DNA of 64,000 bases from Henriciella barbarensis (lineage in GTDB: Bacteria; Pseudomonadota; Alphaproteobacteria; Caulobacterales; Hyphomonadaceae), in the NCBI RefSeq assembly GCF_003576345.1, contig NZ_QWGB01000005.1, positions 434,001 to 498,000 of the forward strand, read 5' to 3'. This document shows, one piece after another, positions 1 to 9,141 of this stretch (position 1 is the first letter of the stretch; every line of letters starts with the position of its first letter). Position numbers and translations under genes: made by a program. Below the pieces are notes generated by a model, which searched no databases, was not told the DNA's origin, and saw only the letters and a program-made list of their open reading frames with translations.

Positions 1-1
1 A

Positions 2-2236
2 ATCACCGGAAACGACATCGATGACCGGGACCTCTATGGCATCCGCGCGACGCTGGCGGTTGAGCCGACAGACCGGCTTCGTGGCTGGGTCTCCTATGAC
101 TATTTCAAAGAAGACGATTCGCGTCTTCGCTCTGGCAAACAGTTTTGTGACAAGGATCCGTTCCTCTCGACCTTCGCCGGCATACCCATCGGCGGCGCCG
201 ATCAGATCTATACCAGCCTTGGCTGCCAGGAAGCACCGCTTGATCAGTCCGACGACCGCGTGAACTCAGCTGGCACGCTGGGCGGCGGACTCGGTATTGC
301 AGCGGGCCTTCTCAACGGCGATGCCTTCACCGCCCCGGTGATTCGGGATCTGCGTACAATCGAGTCGGCCTTCGATCCTTCCTACGAAGCCGACCAGGAG
401 CTCTTTACCTGGAAAGCCGAATTCGACCTCACCGACTCGCTCCTGCTGACCTATCTCGGCAGCTATAACGAGACGTCGACGGCCTCGGTTGAGGATTATA
501 ACAAGGTCGCGCCGAATATTACGTTCAACGATCTCTCCGGCGTCCCACCAGGCATCAGCCCGGCCGCTGACCTCTACAACGCCATCTTCCCGGGCGGCGT
601 GGTCAACGATCCACAGCTCGGCGCATCTAATGTGTTCCGGACCTTCGACATCTCCGGCGGGGCCAGTGAGCAGACATCGCACGAACTTCGTCTCCAGTCG
701 GATTTCGATGGCCGGTTCAACTTCAACCTTGGTGCCATCAGCGTTGATTTTGAAGCGATTGATCCCAACAACCCCTTTGCCGGTTATTATGTGCTGTCCA
801 ACACGCTCACCGGTTTGACTCAGTTCAACAACGCAACCGGTGGCGCCGTCTTTGGTGGTCCGGTGCCAGTCGATAATGGCAGCGGGAGTGTTGGTCCAAT
901 TTCCAATTTGAGCGGTTTCGGTGGCAACTATTTCCGCTCGCTTTCCCCTTACAAGCTCGAATCCTTCGCTGTTTTCGGCGAGGGCTATTTCGACATCACC
1001 CAGGACCTCCAGCTTACTGTCGGCCTGCGCTACACGGACGACAAGAAAGAGCAGGAGAATACTCCGACCGCTCTGTTTGTACCGACGACCGCCGCGCAGG
1101 CAGACTTCTCGCCACAGGCAATCCCCGGCAATGCCCCGGATGATGCGGGCGACGGCACCTATAATGTCGCCTTCGAGGAAACCACGGGCCGCATCGGTCT
1201 GGACTGGCAGCCTGATCTCAGCTTCACCGACGAGTCGCTGATCTACGGCTTCTACTCACGTGGCTATAAGGGTGGCGGCATCAACCCGCCACAACCGGCC
1301 GGTGCCAACAACTTCCCGCAGACTTTCGATCCGGAGTTCATCGACTCCTACGAAATCGGGACGAAGAATACGCTCGCCTCAGGTGCCCTGCAGCTGAACG
1401 CGACCGGCTTCTACTACAACTATGAAGGCTACCAGATCACGCAGATCGTGAACCGCTCGTCTGCGAACTTCAACATCGATGCAAAGCTGCAAGGCTTTGA
1501 ACTCGAGACGATCTGGAACCCGGCATCGACCTTCGTCATCAACGCCAATCTCGGCCTTCTCGACACCGAGATCCAGGACACCTACGCGATCGACGTGCTT
1601 GACCGCACCAATGGCCGCGCAGACCTGATCGCACTGAAGAATGCACAGACCTATTCAAACTGTGTGGTCTCTGCGCAGGGCTACGCCACCATCCTTGGCG
1701 CGATCCAGGCCGGTGCTCTCGCACCTGGTTCGACAGCGGGTCTCTGTGTCGGCGCATTTGCAGGAGCCGAAGGCGCGTTCGGTGTGCCAACGGTCACCTA
1801 CACCGACTCCAATGGTGTGACGCGGACCATCGGTGGCCTCACGCCATTCGACGGCGATGCGAAGGACATTGATGGCAATTCCATCCCGGGTGCGCCGGAA
1901 ACGACGCTCAGCCTTGGTGCCGAATACACCTTCGAAGGCGTCTTCGGTGGTGCGTGGGATGCCCGCATCCGCGGTGACTACTACTATCAGGGTGACAGCT
2001 TCAGCCGCGTCTGGAACACCACTGGCGATGAGCTTGAAAGCTGGAACAACCTCAACCTCGCAGTTGTCTTCTTCAATGACGAAAAGGGCCTCGAGTTTGA
2101 GATCTTCGGCAAGAACGTCACCGATGAGGAGGTCATCACTGGCCGCTACCTCACCGATGACAGCTCCGGCCTGTTCTCCAACATCTTCCTGACCGAGCCG
2201 CGTCTCTACGGCGTGCGGGTTCGCAAGAGCTGGTAA
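2..2236 (+). CDS. TonB-dependent receptor, 5' truncated by window edge
   Basis: This is an outer-membrane beta-barrel receptor for TonB-energised uptake of an unknown ligand (siderophore, vitamin or glycan). The reading frame is open from base 2 without a stop, so the gene starts outside the window. About 744 codons are present and the N-terminal signal, TonB box and most of the plug are missing. The visible part has the aromatic/aspartate-rich alternating strands of the barrel, for example GLRYTDDKKEQ and FYSRGYKGGG, and a C-terminal segment FGKNVTDEEV leading to a final Trp, as expected for BAM recognition. An internal ATG/GTG near 260 is not a real start, because coding continues upstream in the same frame. 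It is followed at once by a strong terminator. The receptor family is clear but the substrate cannot be read. Confidence 0.93.
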   Translation: MTGNDIDDRDLYGIRATLAVEPTDRLRGWVSYDYFKEDDSRLRSGKQFCDKDPFLSTFAGIPIGGADQIYTSLGCQEAPLDQSDDRVNSAGTLGGGLGIAAGLLNGDAFTAPVIRDLRTIESAFDPSYEADQELFTWKAEFDLTDSLLLTYLGSYNETSTASVEDYNKVAPNITFNDLSGVPPGISPAADLYNAIFPGGVVNDPQLGASNVFRTFDISGGASEQTSHELRLQSDFDGRFNFNLGAISVDFEAIDPNNPFAGYYVLSNTLTGLTQFNNATGGAVFGGPVPVDNGSGSVGPISNLSGFGGNYFRSLSPYKLESFAVFGEGYFDITQDLQLTVGLRYTDDKKEQENTPTALFVPTTAAQADFSPQAIPGNAPDDAGDGTYNVAFEETTGRIGLDWQPDLSFTDESLIYGFYSRGYKGGGINPPQPAGANNFPQTFDPEFIDSYEIGTKNTLASGALQLNATGFYYNYEGYQITQIVNRSSANFNIDAKLQGFELETIWNPASTFVINANLGLLDTEIQDTYAIDVLDRTNGRADLIALKNAQTYSNCVVSAQGYATILGAIQAGALAPGSTAGLCVGAFAGAEGAFGVPTVTYTDSNGVTRTIGGLTPFDGDAKDIDGNSIPGAPETTLSLGAEYTFEGVFGGAWDARIRGDYYYQGDSFSRVWNTTGDELESWNNLNLAVVFFNDEKGLEFEIFGKNVTDEEVITGRYLTDDSSGLFSNIFLTEPRLYGVRVRKSW

Positions 2237-2260
2237 TCAGGTCTGGTATGAAACCAGGAA

Positions 2261-2290
2261 GGGCGGCCCTCGAGGGGGCCGCCCTTTTTC
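2261..2290 (+). terminator. Rho-independent terminator of the TonB receptor
   Basis: A 9-bp GC-only stem (GGGCGGCCC at 2261-2269 pairing with GGGCCGCCC at 2276-2284) is followed directly by TTTTTCTTTT. It lies 25 bases after the receptor stop codon. Confidence 0.93.
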
Positions 2291-2359
2291 TTTTGTGGCG
2301 CTCATTTGCGTTGCCACGCCGAGGCCCTAGATAAAGGCAAGACAGTCATCGGAGAGATC

Positions 2360-3568
2360 ATGAAATTCCTGGCACTGACCGCGAGCGCCCTCATTCTTGC
2401 AGCCGCCTGTTCGCAGCCTGACGGTGAACCTGCAGCCCCGATCGAGGACGTCGACAACACCACGGATGAAACCGGAGCCGATTCCGGCAACGCCTCAATC
2501 GAAGCCCTTACCAGCGAAGATGGGTTCCGCCTGACGCCCGTGGCCGAAGGGCTCGAATTTCCGTGGGACATGCTCTTCCTGCCAGATGGAACGATGCTCA
2601 TCACAGAAAGAAGCGGCACGATCCGGCTCGTTCGCGATGGTGAGCTTCTGCCAGAACCTGTCGCCGGAACGCCCGAAGCCCATGTGAACGCGCAAGGCGG
2701 CTATTTCGCGATGGCGCTCGACCCAGACTTCGCCAGCAATCGCAAACTCTATCTCGCCTTCGCAAAAGGTACCGCTGAGGAGAACACAACAGCCGTCGTC
2801 TCTGGCGTCCTGTCGGACGATGCGAGCGAACTTACCGATGTGCAGGAAATCTTCACCGGCGCCCCGCGCGAAACTTCCCACCACTATGGCGGCCGCCTCG
2901 CCTTCCTGCCTGATGGAACCCTCATTACCACCCTCGGCGAGGGCTTCCGCTATATGGAAGAATCACAGAACCCGCAGAACTATCACGGAACAATCGTCCG
3001 GCTGAATGCGGATGGTTCCTTCCCGGAAGACAACCCCTTCATTGACGGGGAAGATGGCCTCCCCGGCGTCTGGAGCTATGGCCACCGCAATGTTCAGGGG
3101 CTGGTCTGGGATGAAGCTCGTCAAACGCTCTGGTCACATGAGCATGGACCGAAGGGCGGTGATGAACTCAACCGCATTGAAGCAGGCAACAATTATGGCT
3201 GGCCCGCGATCACCTATGGCGTGAACTATGACGGCACTATCATTACAGAAGACACCGAAGCCCCCGGTATGGAACAGCCCGTTGTCAAATGGGTGCCATC
3301 CATCGCCCCATCAGGCATGGCGCTTGTCAGCGGTGATGTCTGGGCTGAATGGGAAGGCGACCTCATCATCGGCGCCATGAATGGCCCGCGCGGCCAGAAG
3401 CTTGTCCACGTCATGCTGGACGAAGACGGCAATGTGACCGGTCAGGCCGACCTCATGGCAGACCTCGAAGTTCCCTTCCGCGATGTCGCCATCGGTCCGG
3501 ACGGCAATCTCTATGCGGCGACCGCCAATATGGACGGCACAGTCTACCGCATCGACCGCAACGAATAG
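2360..3568 (+). CDS. PQQ-dependent aldose sugar dehydrogenase-like lipoprotein
   Basis: Soluble glucose/aldose dehydrogenase family (GSDH; YliI-like six-bladed propeller), predicted to oxidise aldoses with PQQ in the periplasm or anchored to a membrane. The chosen ATG at 2360 follows a GGAGAG site by 3 bases and opens a lipoprotein signal peptide with the lipobox LAAAC. A longer frame from 2306 would bury this signal. The 402-residue product has a low-complexity acidic linker after the Cys, then family motifs such as GYFAMALDPDF, RNVQGL and HEHGPKGGDELNRI, the last with the NNYGWP segment near the active site. Length fits the family (about 370) plus linker. The GST gene follows 18 bases downstream, so the two are probably co-transcribed. 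The substrate is unknown. Confidence 0.88.
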   Translation: MKFLALTASALILAAACSQPDGEPAAPIEDVDNTTDETGADSGNASIEALTSEDGFRLTPVAEGLEFPWDMLFLPDGTMLITERSGTIRLVRDGELLPEPVAGTPEAHVNAQGGYFAMALDPDFASNRKLYLAFAKGTAEENTTAVVSGVLSDDASELTDVQEIFTGAPRETSHHYGGRLAFLPDGTLITTLGEGFRYMEESQNPQNYHGTIVRLNADGSFPEDNPFIDGEDGLPGVWSYGHRNVQGLVWDEARQTLWSHEHGPKGGDELNRIEAGNNYGWPAITYGVNYDGTIITEDTEAPGMEQPVVKWVPSIAPSGMALVSGDVWAEWEGDLIIGAMNGPRGQKLVHVMLDEDGNVTGQADLMADLEVPFRDVAIGPDGNLYAATANMDGTVYRIDRNE

Positions 3569-3586
3569 GCCAAGGAAGCCAGTTTC

Positions 3587-4207
3587 ATGATTACTCTCCA
3601 CCATTTGCGCATCGGGCGCTCGATCTTCACTGTCTGGCTGCTCGAAGAGCTTGGCCTCGACTATAAGCTGAAGGTCTACCATCGCCATCCGCAGACATTC
3701 CGCTCGCAGGAAGACCTGAAAGAAGCGACCCCGCTCGGCAAGTCGCCGACGCTCGAAATCGATGGCGTCATGCTGACCGAGTCCGGCGCGATCGCGGCCT
3801 ATCTGGTCGATCATTATGATCCTGAGGGCAAACTCGCCCCGCCGCGCAGCGACAAGCAGGCATGGGCTGAATTCCAGCGCTGGCTGCATTATCCGGAAGG
3901 CTCGGCTTTCCTGCCGCTCTTCATGCGTATGTTGCAGGCCCGCGAGGGCGACAACCCTTCCCCGGTGCACAAGGCGTTCGCCGATGGCGAAGTACCGCTC
4001 CACCTTGGTCTGCTCGACAAGCAACTTGCAGACCGCGACTACATTCTCGGCGACACCTTCCAGGCGCCGGACATCGGCGTGACCTATATCTGCAACATGG
4101 CAGAGCGGCTTGGTGAACTTGGTCCCTACAAGAATCTCCAGGCTTATTACCAGCGCAACATGGAGCGTCCCGCCTGGAAGCGCGCCAAGGAACGCGCTGT
4201 CGAGTAG
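3587..4207 (+). CDS. Glutathione S-transferase family protein
   Basis: Cytosolic GST of 206 residues. The N-terminal thioredoxin fold (residues 1-80) has the cis-proline region GKSPTLEIDG and the glutathione-binding TESGAIAAYL motif. An all-helical C-terminal domain follows, with the N-capping segment DIGVTYICNM. A start at 3587 is supported by AAGGA about ten bases upstream. The probable activity is glutathione conjugation or peroxide reduction, but the substrate cannot be predicted. It is downstream of the sugar dehydrogenase on the same strand and convergent with recR. Confidence 0.9.
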   Translation: MITLHHLRIGRSIFTVWLLEELGLDYKLKVYHRHPQTFRSQEDLKEATPLGKSPTLEIDGVMLTESGAIAAYLVDHYDPEGKLAPPRSDKQAWAEFQRWLHYPEGSAFLPLFMRMLQAREGDNPSPVHKAFADGEVPLHLGLLDKQLADRDYILGDTFQAPDIGVTYICNMAERLGELGPYKNLQAYYQRNMERPAWKRAKERAVE

Positions 4208-4220
4208 CGCGCTCAGTTCC

Positions 4221-4333
4221 CCACGCCGACCCTCCCTGCTCGCGGGGAGGGGGCGATGCTCATAATGGGAAACGAAAGTTCAAAGCCCTGAGAAACGGTA
4301 TCCCCTCTCCTCTGGGGAGGGTTAGGGTGGGGC
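4221..4333. repeat. Intergenic CCCTCCC/GGGAGGG palindromic repeat element
   Basis: Two imperfect hairpins, CCCTCCC...GGGGAGGGGG (4230-4253) and CCCCTCTCC...GGGGAGGG (4302-4321), frame the convergent GST-recR gap and end in TTAGGGTGGGG. This arrangement is typical of dispersed intergenic repeats in many proteobacteria. It may also act as a bidirectional terminator, but there is no T-run. Confidence 0.6.
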
Positions 4334-4337
4334 CTTG

Positions 4338-4937
4338 CTAGCGCCGCGAGCGCATTGCGGCCGCCAGCGTACCTTCATCGAGATGATCGAGTTCACCGCC
4401 ATGCGGGACGCCCTGGGCGAGCCGCGTGGTGGTCACATCCAGACCTTCGAGCTGGTCGCGCACATAGTCGACGGTGATCTGCCCATCGAGCGTGGCGCTT
4501 AGCGCGAAGATGACTTCCTTCACCTCACCGCCTTTAATCCGGTCCACCAGCATGCCGATGGTCAGGTCTTCAGGCTCGACGCCGTCAAGCGGAGAGAGCA
4601 CGCCGCCAAGGACATGATAGCGCCCGCGAAAGGCGCTCGCGCGCTCCAGTGCCCATAGATCTGGTACATCTTCGACCACGCAAATGACGCTGTCGTCGCG
4701 GCCTGTATTCTGACAGACGGCGCAAGGCTGCAGCGTGTCATAATTTCCGCACGTCCTGCACTGCTCGATCCGGTTTCCCGCGTCTGCCAGTGCATCGGCC
4801 AGCGGCATGAGCAGCTGATCCTTGCGTTTGAGCAGATGAAGCGCCGCACGCCGGGCCGAACGCGGCCCAAGACCGGGAAGCTTCCCGATCAGCTCAATCA
4901 TTTTCAGGATTTCAGGTCCGGCGCTCTTCTGGCTCAT
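4338..4937 (-). CDS. recR: Recombination mediator protein RecR
   Basis: RecR acts with RecF/RecO to load RecA on single-stranded DNA in gap repair. The 199-residue product matches the normal length. It has an N-terminal helix-hairpin-helix ([15 protein letters not shown]), a four-cysteine zinc finger (CRTC and CAVC around residues 61-77), a Toprim domain with [10 protein letters not shown] and GGVLSPLDG, and the C-terminal [14 protein letters not shown] motif. The start lies 6 bases after the stop of the YbaB gene, so recR is the last gene of a dnaX-ybaB-recR operon, a widely conserved order. Confidence 0.98.
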   Translation of the reverse strand: MSQKSAGPEILKMIELIGKLPGLGPRSARRAALHLLKRKDQLLMPLADALADAGNRIEQCRTCGNYDTLQPCAVCQNTGRDDSVICVVEDVPDLWALERASAFRGRYHVLGGVLSPLDGVEPEDLTIGMLVDRIKGGEVKEVIFALSATLDGQITVDYVRDQLEGLDVTTTRLAQGVPHGGELDHLDEGTLAAAMRSRR

Positions 4938-4943
4938 TGAAGC

Positions 4944-5267
4944 TTAGAACGGCATCTTGAAGCCGGGCATCATGCCGCCGAAGCCGGATGTTGCTTCCTT
5001 CATGGCTTTTTCCATTTCCTCGTCGAGGCGCTTGCGCGCATCGCCGTGGGCCGCCTTGACCAGGTCTTCGATAATCTCGGCTTCGTCTTCCAGGAGGGAC
5101 GGGTCGATGCTGAGGCTGACCATTTCGCCCTTGCCCCGCAGGCGGACTTTCACGAGGCCTGCGCCGGCAATACCTTCGGCTTCGATCTGTTCGATCTTCT
5201 GCTGGGCTTCCTGCATCTTGGCCTGCATCTCCTGGGCCTGCTGCATGATCTTTGAGAGGTCTTTCAT
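4944..5267 (-). CDS. YbaB/EbfC family nucleoid-associated protein
   Basis: Small dimeric DNA-binding protein of the YbaB/EbfC family, normally encoded between dnaX and recR. The product is 107 residues from the ATG at 5267. An in-frame GTG two codons upstream (5273) is an alternative. It starts MKDLSKIMQQAQEMQ, then has the long amphipathic helix and strand segment (VKVRLRGKGEMVSLSIDPSLL) typical of the tweezer-like fold, and ends in a glycine-rich tail. It begins 10 bases after the dnaX stop. Its exact role (nucleoid organisation or recombination support) is not settled for the family. Confidence 0.95.
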   Translation of the reverse strand: MKDLSKIMQQAQEMQAKMQEAQQKIEQIEAEGIAGAGLVKVRLRGKGEMVSLSIDPSLLEDEAEIIEDLVKAAHGDARKRLDEEMEKAMKEATSGFGGMMPGFKMPF

Positions 5268-5276
5268 TCCCACGAC

Positions 5277-7040
5277 CTACCCTTTCCTTTGATTGGCGAC
5301 GCGCAAGGGGACGACATTGTCCTCCACGGGTGGCTGTTCAAGTGTATCGCTGCCACGCACGTCGAGAATTGTAAGGCCCGGAATAGCGTTGATCGCGGCG
5401 GCGACATCCGTGTCGGACTTGACGGCGTCGATCCGCTCACGCTTCAGCCGGTCCTCGCGCTCGCTGATCGTTTCGCCGGGCGTCTCGCCACGCTTGGTGC
5501 TGACGTCCCACTCATGGCCGGTGGCAATTTCGAGGAAGTCTGTCAGCCTGCGGAGCAGATCGACCGGGGCGCCATCTTTCAGGTCACAACTGATCGTGCC
5601 ATCGGCAAAAACGGATGGGCGGATATAGGCTTTTGCCTCGCCCCAGAGGACGGGCTCGCGCTCTTTCTCCAGAAGGTCGAGCACGTCTTCGAATTTTGAC
5701 AGGCGTGCGCCCGGGCTGCCGCCAACTGGCACAACGTTCGGGTCTTCCTTGCCGCCGCGGCCGCGCCCGCTCGCACCGTTATCGCTGCTCCCGCCGCCGC
5801 CTTGAGAGATGAGCCTTGCGGCGTCTTCCGGCGATGGCAGGCTGGCGGAGGTCACGAGGCGCAGGATGACCATGCGAAGGGCGACATCGGCTTCTGGCGC
5901 GCTCTGGGTGTCGCGATAGCCTGATAGCAGAATCTGCCAGTTACGCTGGGCCTGCGCCGGGGTGACGCTGTCGGCGATCTGGCGGGTCCGCGTCGTCCAG
6001 TCTGACGGGCCGGGCAGGACGTAATTGTCGCCCATCGCCTGTACCGTGGCGACGTCTGCGGCGATCTCCAGCAGATCCTTCATCAGGATAAGCGGATCTG
6101 CGCCGATCTGGATCTGGTCCGTAATCTCGCCCACCGCTTCGCTCGCCTTGCCGGTGACGGCGTATTCGAAGGCATCGAGCAGGCGCAGCCGGTCGCCGAG
6201 GCCGAGCATGTCGCGCACAGCCGCGCCGCTAATCTCCCCGCCATCAAGCCCCTGCACGACGGCCTGATCGAGGATGGAGAGCCCGTCCCGGACGGAGCCT
6301 TCGGCGGCCCGGGCGATTAGGGTGATGCCCTCTTCGGAAATCTTTGCGCCTTCGCGGCCAGCAATCTTGCCAAGATGGGCCGCCAGTTCGCCGGTATCGA
6401 GGCGCTTCAGGTCAAACCGCTGGCAGCGCGACAGCACCGTGACCGGCACTTTGCGAATTTCGGTCGTCGCGAAGATGAACTTCACATGTGGCGGTGGTTC
6501 TTCCAGCGTCTTCAGGAGCGCATTGAAGGACGCGGTCGACAGCATGTGAACTTCGTCGATGATGTAGACCTTGTAGCGCGCCGACTGGGGCGAGTAGCGC
6601 ACGCCGTCCAGAAGGTCACGCATATCGGCGACACCGGTACGGGAGGCGGCATCGAGCTCCAGCACATCGGGATGGCGGCTCTCCATGATCGCCTTGCAAT
6701 GCTCACCTGGCGGGTCGAGCTTGAGGCTGGGACCTGGATGATCCTCGCCTTCATAATTGAAAGCGCGCGCCAGAAGCCGGGCCGTTGTCGTCTTGCCGAC
6801 ACCGCGAACGCCCGTCAGCATGAAGGCGTGGGCGATGCGATTAAGCTCGAAGGCGTTTCGCATCGTGCGGACCATCGCTTCCTGACCGATCAGGTCAGAG
6901 AAAAGCTTCGGGCGGTATTTGCGCGCCAGCACTTGATAGGACGGCCCGCCGGAGCCGGGGGCAGCTTCTTCCTCCGCAAACATGGAGAAAGTCGCGTCGT
7001 CGCGTTCATCGTCGCCGGAAAGATCGTTTTCATCGCTCAT
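5277..7040 (-). CDS. dnaX: DNA polymerase III subunit gamma/tau
   Basis: Clamp-loader ATPase that opens and loads the beta clamp and ties together replisome parts. The 587-residue product has an acidic N-terminal extension, Walker A GVRGVGKTT (residues 77-85), Walker B/DExH IIDEVHMLS, and the sensor LSRCQRFDLKRL, followed by the collar and a tau-specific C-terminal domain. Of the four zinc-binding cysteines usual in DnaX only one remains (Cys115 in GEHCKAI). To my knowledge a similar loss occurs in other alphaproteobacteria, so the zinc module is probably absent. No slippery A-run was noted that would prove a short gamma form. It is first in an operon with the YbaB gene and recR. Confidence 0.97.
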   Translation of the reverse strand: MSDENDLSGDDERDDATFSMFAEEEAAPGSGGPSYQVLARKYRPKLFSDLIGQEAMVRTMRNAFELNRIAHAFMLTGVRGVGKTTTARLLARAFNYEGEDHPGPSLKLDPPGEHCKAIMESRHPDVLELDAASRTGVADMRDLLDGVRYSPQSARYKVYIIDEVHMLSTASFNALLKTLEEPPPHVKFIFATTEIRKVPVTVLSRCQRFDLKRLDTGELAAHLGKIAGREGAKISEEGITLIARAAEGSVRDGLSILDQAVVQGLDGGEISGAAVRDMLGLGDRLRLLDAFEYAVTGKASEAVGEITDQIQIGADPLILMKDLLEIAADVATVQAMGDNYVLPGPSDWTTRTRQIADSVTPAQAQRNWQILLSGYRDTQSAPEADVALRMVILRLVTSASLPSPEDAARLISQGGGGSSDNGASGRGRGGKEDPNVVPVGGSPGARLSKFEDVLDLLEKEREPVLWGEAKAYIRPSVFADGTISCDLKDGAPVDLLRRLTDFLEIATGHEWDVSTKRGETPGETISEREDRLKRERIDAVKSDTDVAAAINAIPGLTILDVRGSDTLEQPPVEDNVVPLRVANQRKG

Positions 7041-7140
7041 GCCGCTCTACTAATGGCAGGGACTCGGGGGTCTCGGCAATGGCGCGCGGGCGGTTTTGCA
7101 GCCTTTGCCTGTGAAGCGATCGACCTAACTCTAGGCCGCG

Positions 7141-8634
7141 ATGACCAAGGCACTCCTGATCTTTCCGCACCAGCTTTTCAACAACCATCCGGGCCTCAAC
7201 AAGCGCCCCGACCGGATCTGCCTTGTCGAGGACACGCTGTTCTTCGGCGACCGGCAATATCCCATGCGCTTTCACAAGCAGAAACTCTGGCTGCACCGGG
7301 CCTCCATGGCGCGCTATGCCAAACGGCTCGAAGGCCTGAAACCGGAGTTCGAATATGTCCGCTACGAGGCCGGCAAACCGCTGTTGAAGCCGCTGATCGA
7401 ACGCCTCGCCAAGGCTGGCATCACCGACATTCTTACATGCGACCCGGCAGATTTCATTCTGGAGAAACGCCTCAAATCTTATTGCGAGGCGGAAGGCCTA
7501 GAACTGACGCTGATCAGCACTCCGCTTTTCCTGAACACGCCGGGGGAAAACCGCGCCTGGCGGGAGGATCACAAATCCTGGTTCCAGGCCGAGTTCTACA
7601 AGCGCCAGCGCCGCCATTTCGAGGTCCTGATGGACGGCGACAAGCCGAAGGGCGAGCAGTGGAGCTTTGATGATGAGAACCGCAAGAAAGTCCCGAAGAA
7701 GCTGAGAGACAGCGTTCCCCAACTGCCACCGAGGGAGCCGGACGAGATCGAGGGAGAGGCGCGCCAGTCCGTCGAGAAGGACTTCCCGGACAATTACGGC
7801 TCGCTCGACACCCTCTACTGGCCGACCAGCCATGAGGATGCCGAGAGCTGGCTTGGGCAATTCCTCAATGAGCGGTTCGAGCTGTTCGGCCCCTATGAGG
7901 ACGCCATTCTGGAGGGCGAGACCCTGCTCTGGCATTCGGCCATCACGCCGATGCTGAATATCGGCCTACTGACGCCGCGACTGGTTCTGGATGCGGCAAA
8001 AGCGTTCATTGAGACCAAAGACATCCCGATGAATTCGGCCGAAGGCTTTATCCGCCAGATCATTGGCTGGCGCGAGTTCATGCGCGCGACCTATGAGGAT
8101 ATCGGCGTGCCGATGCGCACCACGAACCATTGGGGCCATACGCGCAGATTGCCGGAAAGCTTCTGGACCGGCGAGACGGGGATTGACCCCATCGATGACG
8201 TCATCAAACGCGTCCTGAAAACCGGCTACTGCCACCATATCGAGCGGCTGATGGTGCTCGGCGGGTTCATGTTCATCTGCGAGATCGACCCGGACGATAT
8301 CTACAAATGGTTCATGGAAATGTTCGCGGACAGCTATGACTGGGTCATGGTGCCGAACGCCTATGCGATGAGCCAGAACGCCGATGGCGGGCGCATCACG
8401 ACGAAGCCCTATTTCTCTGGCTCAGCCTATATTCGCAAGATGGGCAACCATGAGAAAGGCGAGTGGTGCGATGTCTGGGATGGCCTTTACTGGCGCTGGA
8501 TCTGGCGCAACCGCGAGGCACTGGCCGGCAATCCCCGCTGGGCGATGATGGTCTCGATGGCTGAGAAGATGGATGAGGAAAAGCGCGACGGGCATCTGAA
8601 ACGGGCTGCGAATTTTTTGCGGGGGTTTGGCTAA
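7141..8634 (+). CDS. Cryptochrome/photolyase (PhrB/DPRP-type, (6-4) photolyase family)
   Basis: FAD-binding light-driven DNA repair enzyme or photoreceptor of the bacterial (6-4) photolyase group (PhrB/CryPro/FeS-BCP). The 497-residue product begins with the DPRP Rossmann-like antenna domain (LLIFPHQLFNNHPGL). It has the FAD domain hallmark HHIERLM with His365/His366, matching the catalytic pair of PhrB, and the segments VPNAYAMSQNADGG and TKPYFSGSAYIRKMG. Unusually, the CxxC plus Cys ligands of the [4Fe-4S] cluster expected after that segment are absent. It reads MGNHEKGEWCDVWDGLYW with a single Cys443, and no Cys is present near residue 350. The gene is divergent from dnaX across about 100 bases. 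Family assignment is firm. Repair versus signalling is open. Confidence 0.9.
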   Translation: MTKALLIFPHQLFNNHPGLNKRPDRICLVEDTLFFGDRQYPMRFHKQKLWLHRASMARYAKRLEGLKPEFEYVRYEAGKPLLKPLIERLAKAGITDILTCDPADFILEKRLKSYCEAEGLELTLISTPLFLNTPGENRAWREDHKSWFQAEFYKRQRRHFEVLMDGDKPKGEQWSFDDENRKKVPKKLRDSVPQLPPREPDEIEGEARQSVEKDFPDNYGSLDTLYWPTSHEDAESWLGQFLNERFELFGPYEDAILEGETLLWHSAITPMLNIGLLTPRLVLDAAKAFIETKDIPMNSAEGFIRQIIGWREFMRATYEDIGVPMRTTNHWGHTRRLPESFWTGETGIDPIDDVIKRVLKTGYCHHIERLMVLGGFMFICEIDPDDIYKWFMEMFADSYDWVMVPNAYAMSQNADGGRITTKPYFSGSAYIRKMGNHEKGEWCDVWDGLYWRWIWRNREALAGNPRWAMMVSMAEKMDEEKRDGHLKRAANFLRGFG

Positions 8635-8691
8635 GCCAGCACCAGCGGCCGCAGGCCCAGTTGGGTGCGGCTGAATGGCTTGATTGGATGC

Positions 8692-8717
8692 ATACCTGCC
8701 TTCGCAGGTATCTTCGG
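8692..8717 (+). repeat. 26-bp palindromic dispersed repeat, copy 1
   Basis: The core ACCTGCC-TTC-GCAGGT folds as a hairpin and is followed by ATCTTCGG. Near-identical copies lie at 10084-10109 (inverted, one mismatch) and 10222-10247 (same orientation, with ACCCCTGCC/GGGGT arms). It sits in the gap between the photolyase and a minus-strand hypothetical gene. Confidence 0.75.
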
Positions 8718-8736
8718 GAGGGTGGGTACGCACCCG

Positions 8737-9141
8737 CTAAGGCGGCACCATCACCTGCGGCAGGCCGGCGATTGCATCGCCCTGCCCGGCCATAGCGGCC
8801 CCCGCACCCGCGATCAGCACGAACAGCGCAAACCCTTCGCCTGCACGCGCCATCAGAGCTTGCGCGCGGGCCTCGGGGTCGAGCTTTTCCCATGGCGTGC
8901 GGGCGGCAAAGGCCGTCCAGTCGCACGGGTCCTTGCGGTCCCCGCGCACGTCCAGCGTGATATAGATCCGCCCATTGCGGGCCACGCCATAGCCGACAAG
9001 GCCAGAGCCGCCCTCGGCGCGGCGCGCCTTCAGATAGGCGTCCAGCCTGTAAAGGTCCCAGAAGAAGACGGGCCAGAGCCAGACTTCCAGGAGGGCAAGC
9101 GTTCGCAAGATGAAGGCCCGGTCGATCATGGGGGCGACCAT
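8737..9141 (-). CDS. Hypothetical protein, possible membrane-associated
   Basis: I do not recognise this 134-residue product. It has a hydrophobic aromatic N-terminal stretch (LLEVWLWPVFFWDLYRL, about residues 18-34), a short strand-rich middle (GRIYITLDVRGDRKDP), a helical region and a second hydrophobic stretch (GFALFVLIAGAGAAMAGQ) near the C-terminus. This suggests two membrane-associated helices. An in-frame ATG at residue 5 is an alternative start and neither start has a clear ribosome site. Codon choice is typical of the genome, which supports real coding. It lies in a region of dispersed repeats between the photolyase and a lipoprotein gene. Confidence 0.6.
   Translation of the reverse strand: MVAPMIDRAFILRTLALLEVWLWPVFFWDLYRLDAYLKARRAEGGSGLVGYGVARNGRIYITLDVRGDRKDPCDWTAFAARTPWEKLDPEARAQALMARAGEGFALFVLIAGAGAAMAGQGDAIAGLPQVMVPP

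Noticed and set aside
21-263. A possible separate small gene at the window start
   Set aside because: The TonB receptor frame is open through the same bases and encodes receptor-like sequence.
6660-6740. Loss of DnaX zinc-binding cysteines as a novelty
   Set aside because: From memory, other alphaproteobacterial DnaX proteins show the same single-Cys pattern, so it is more likely a lineage trait.
6375-7670. A 431-codon plus-strand frame antisense to dnaX and running into the photolyase gene
   Set aside because: Both real genes have full family motifs. This frame has no domain and crosses their divergent promoter.
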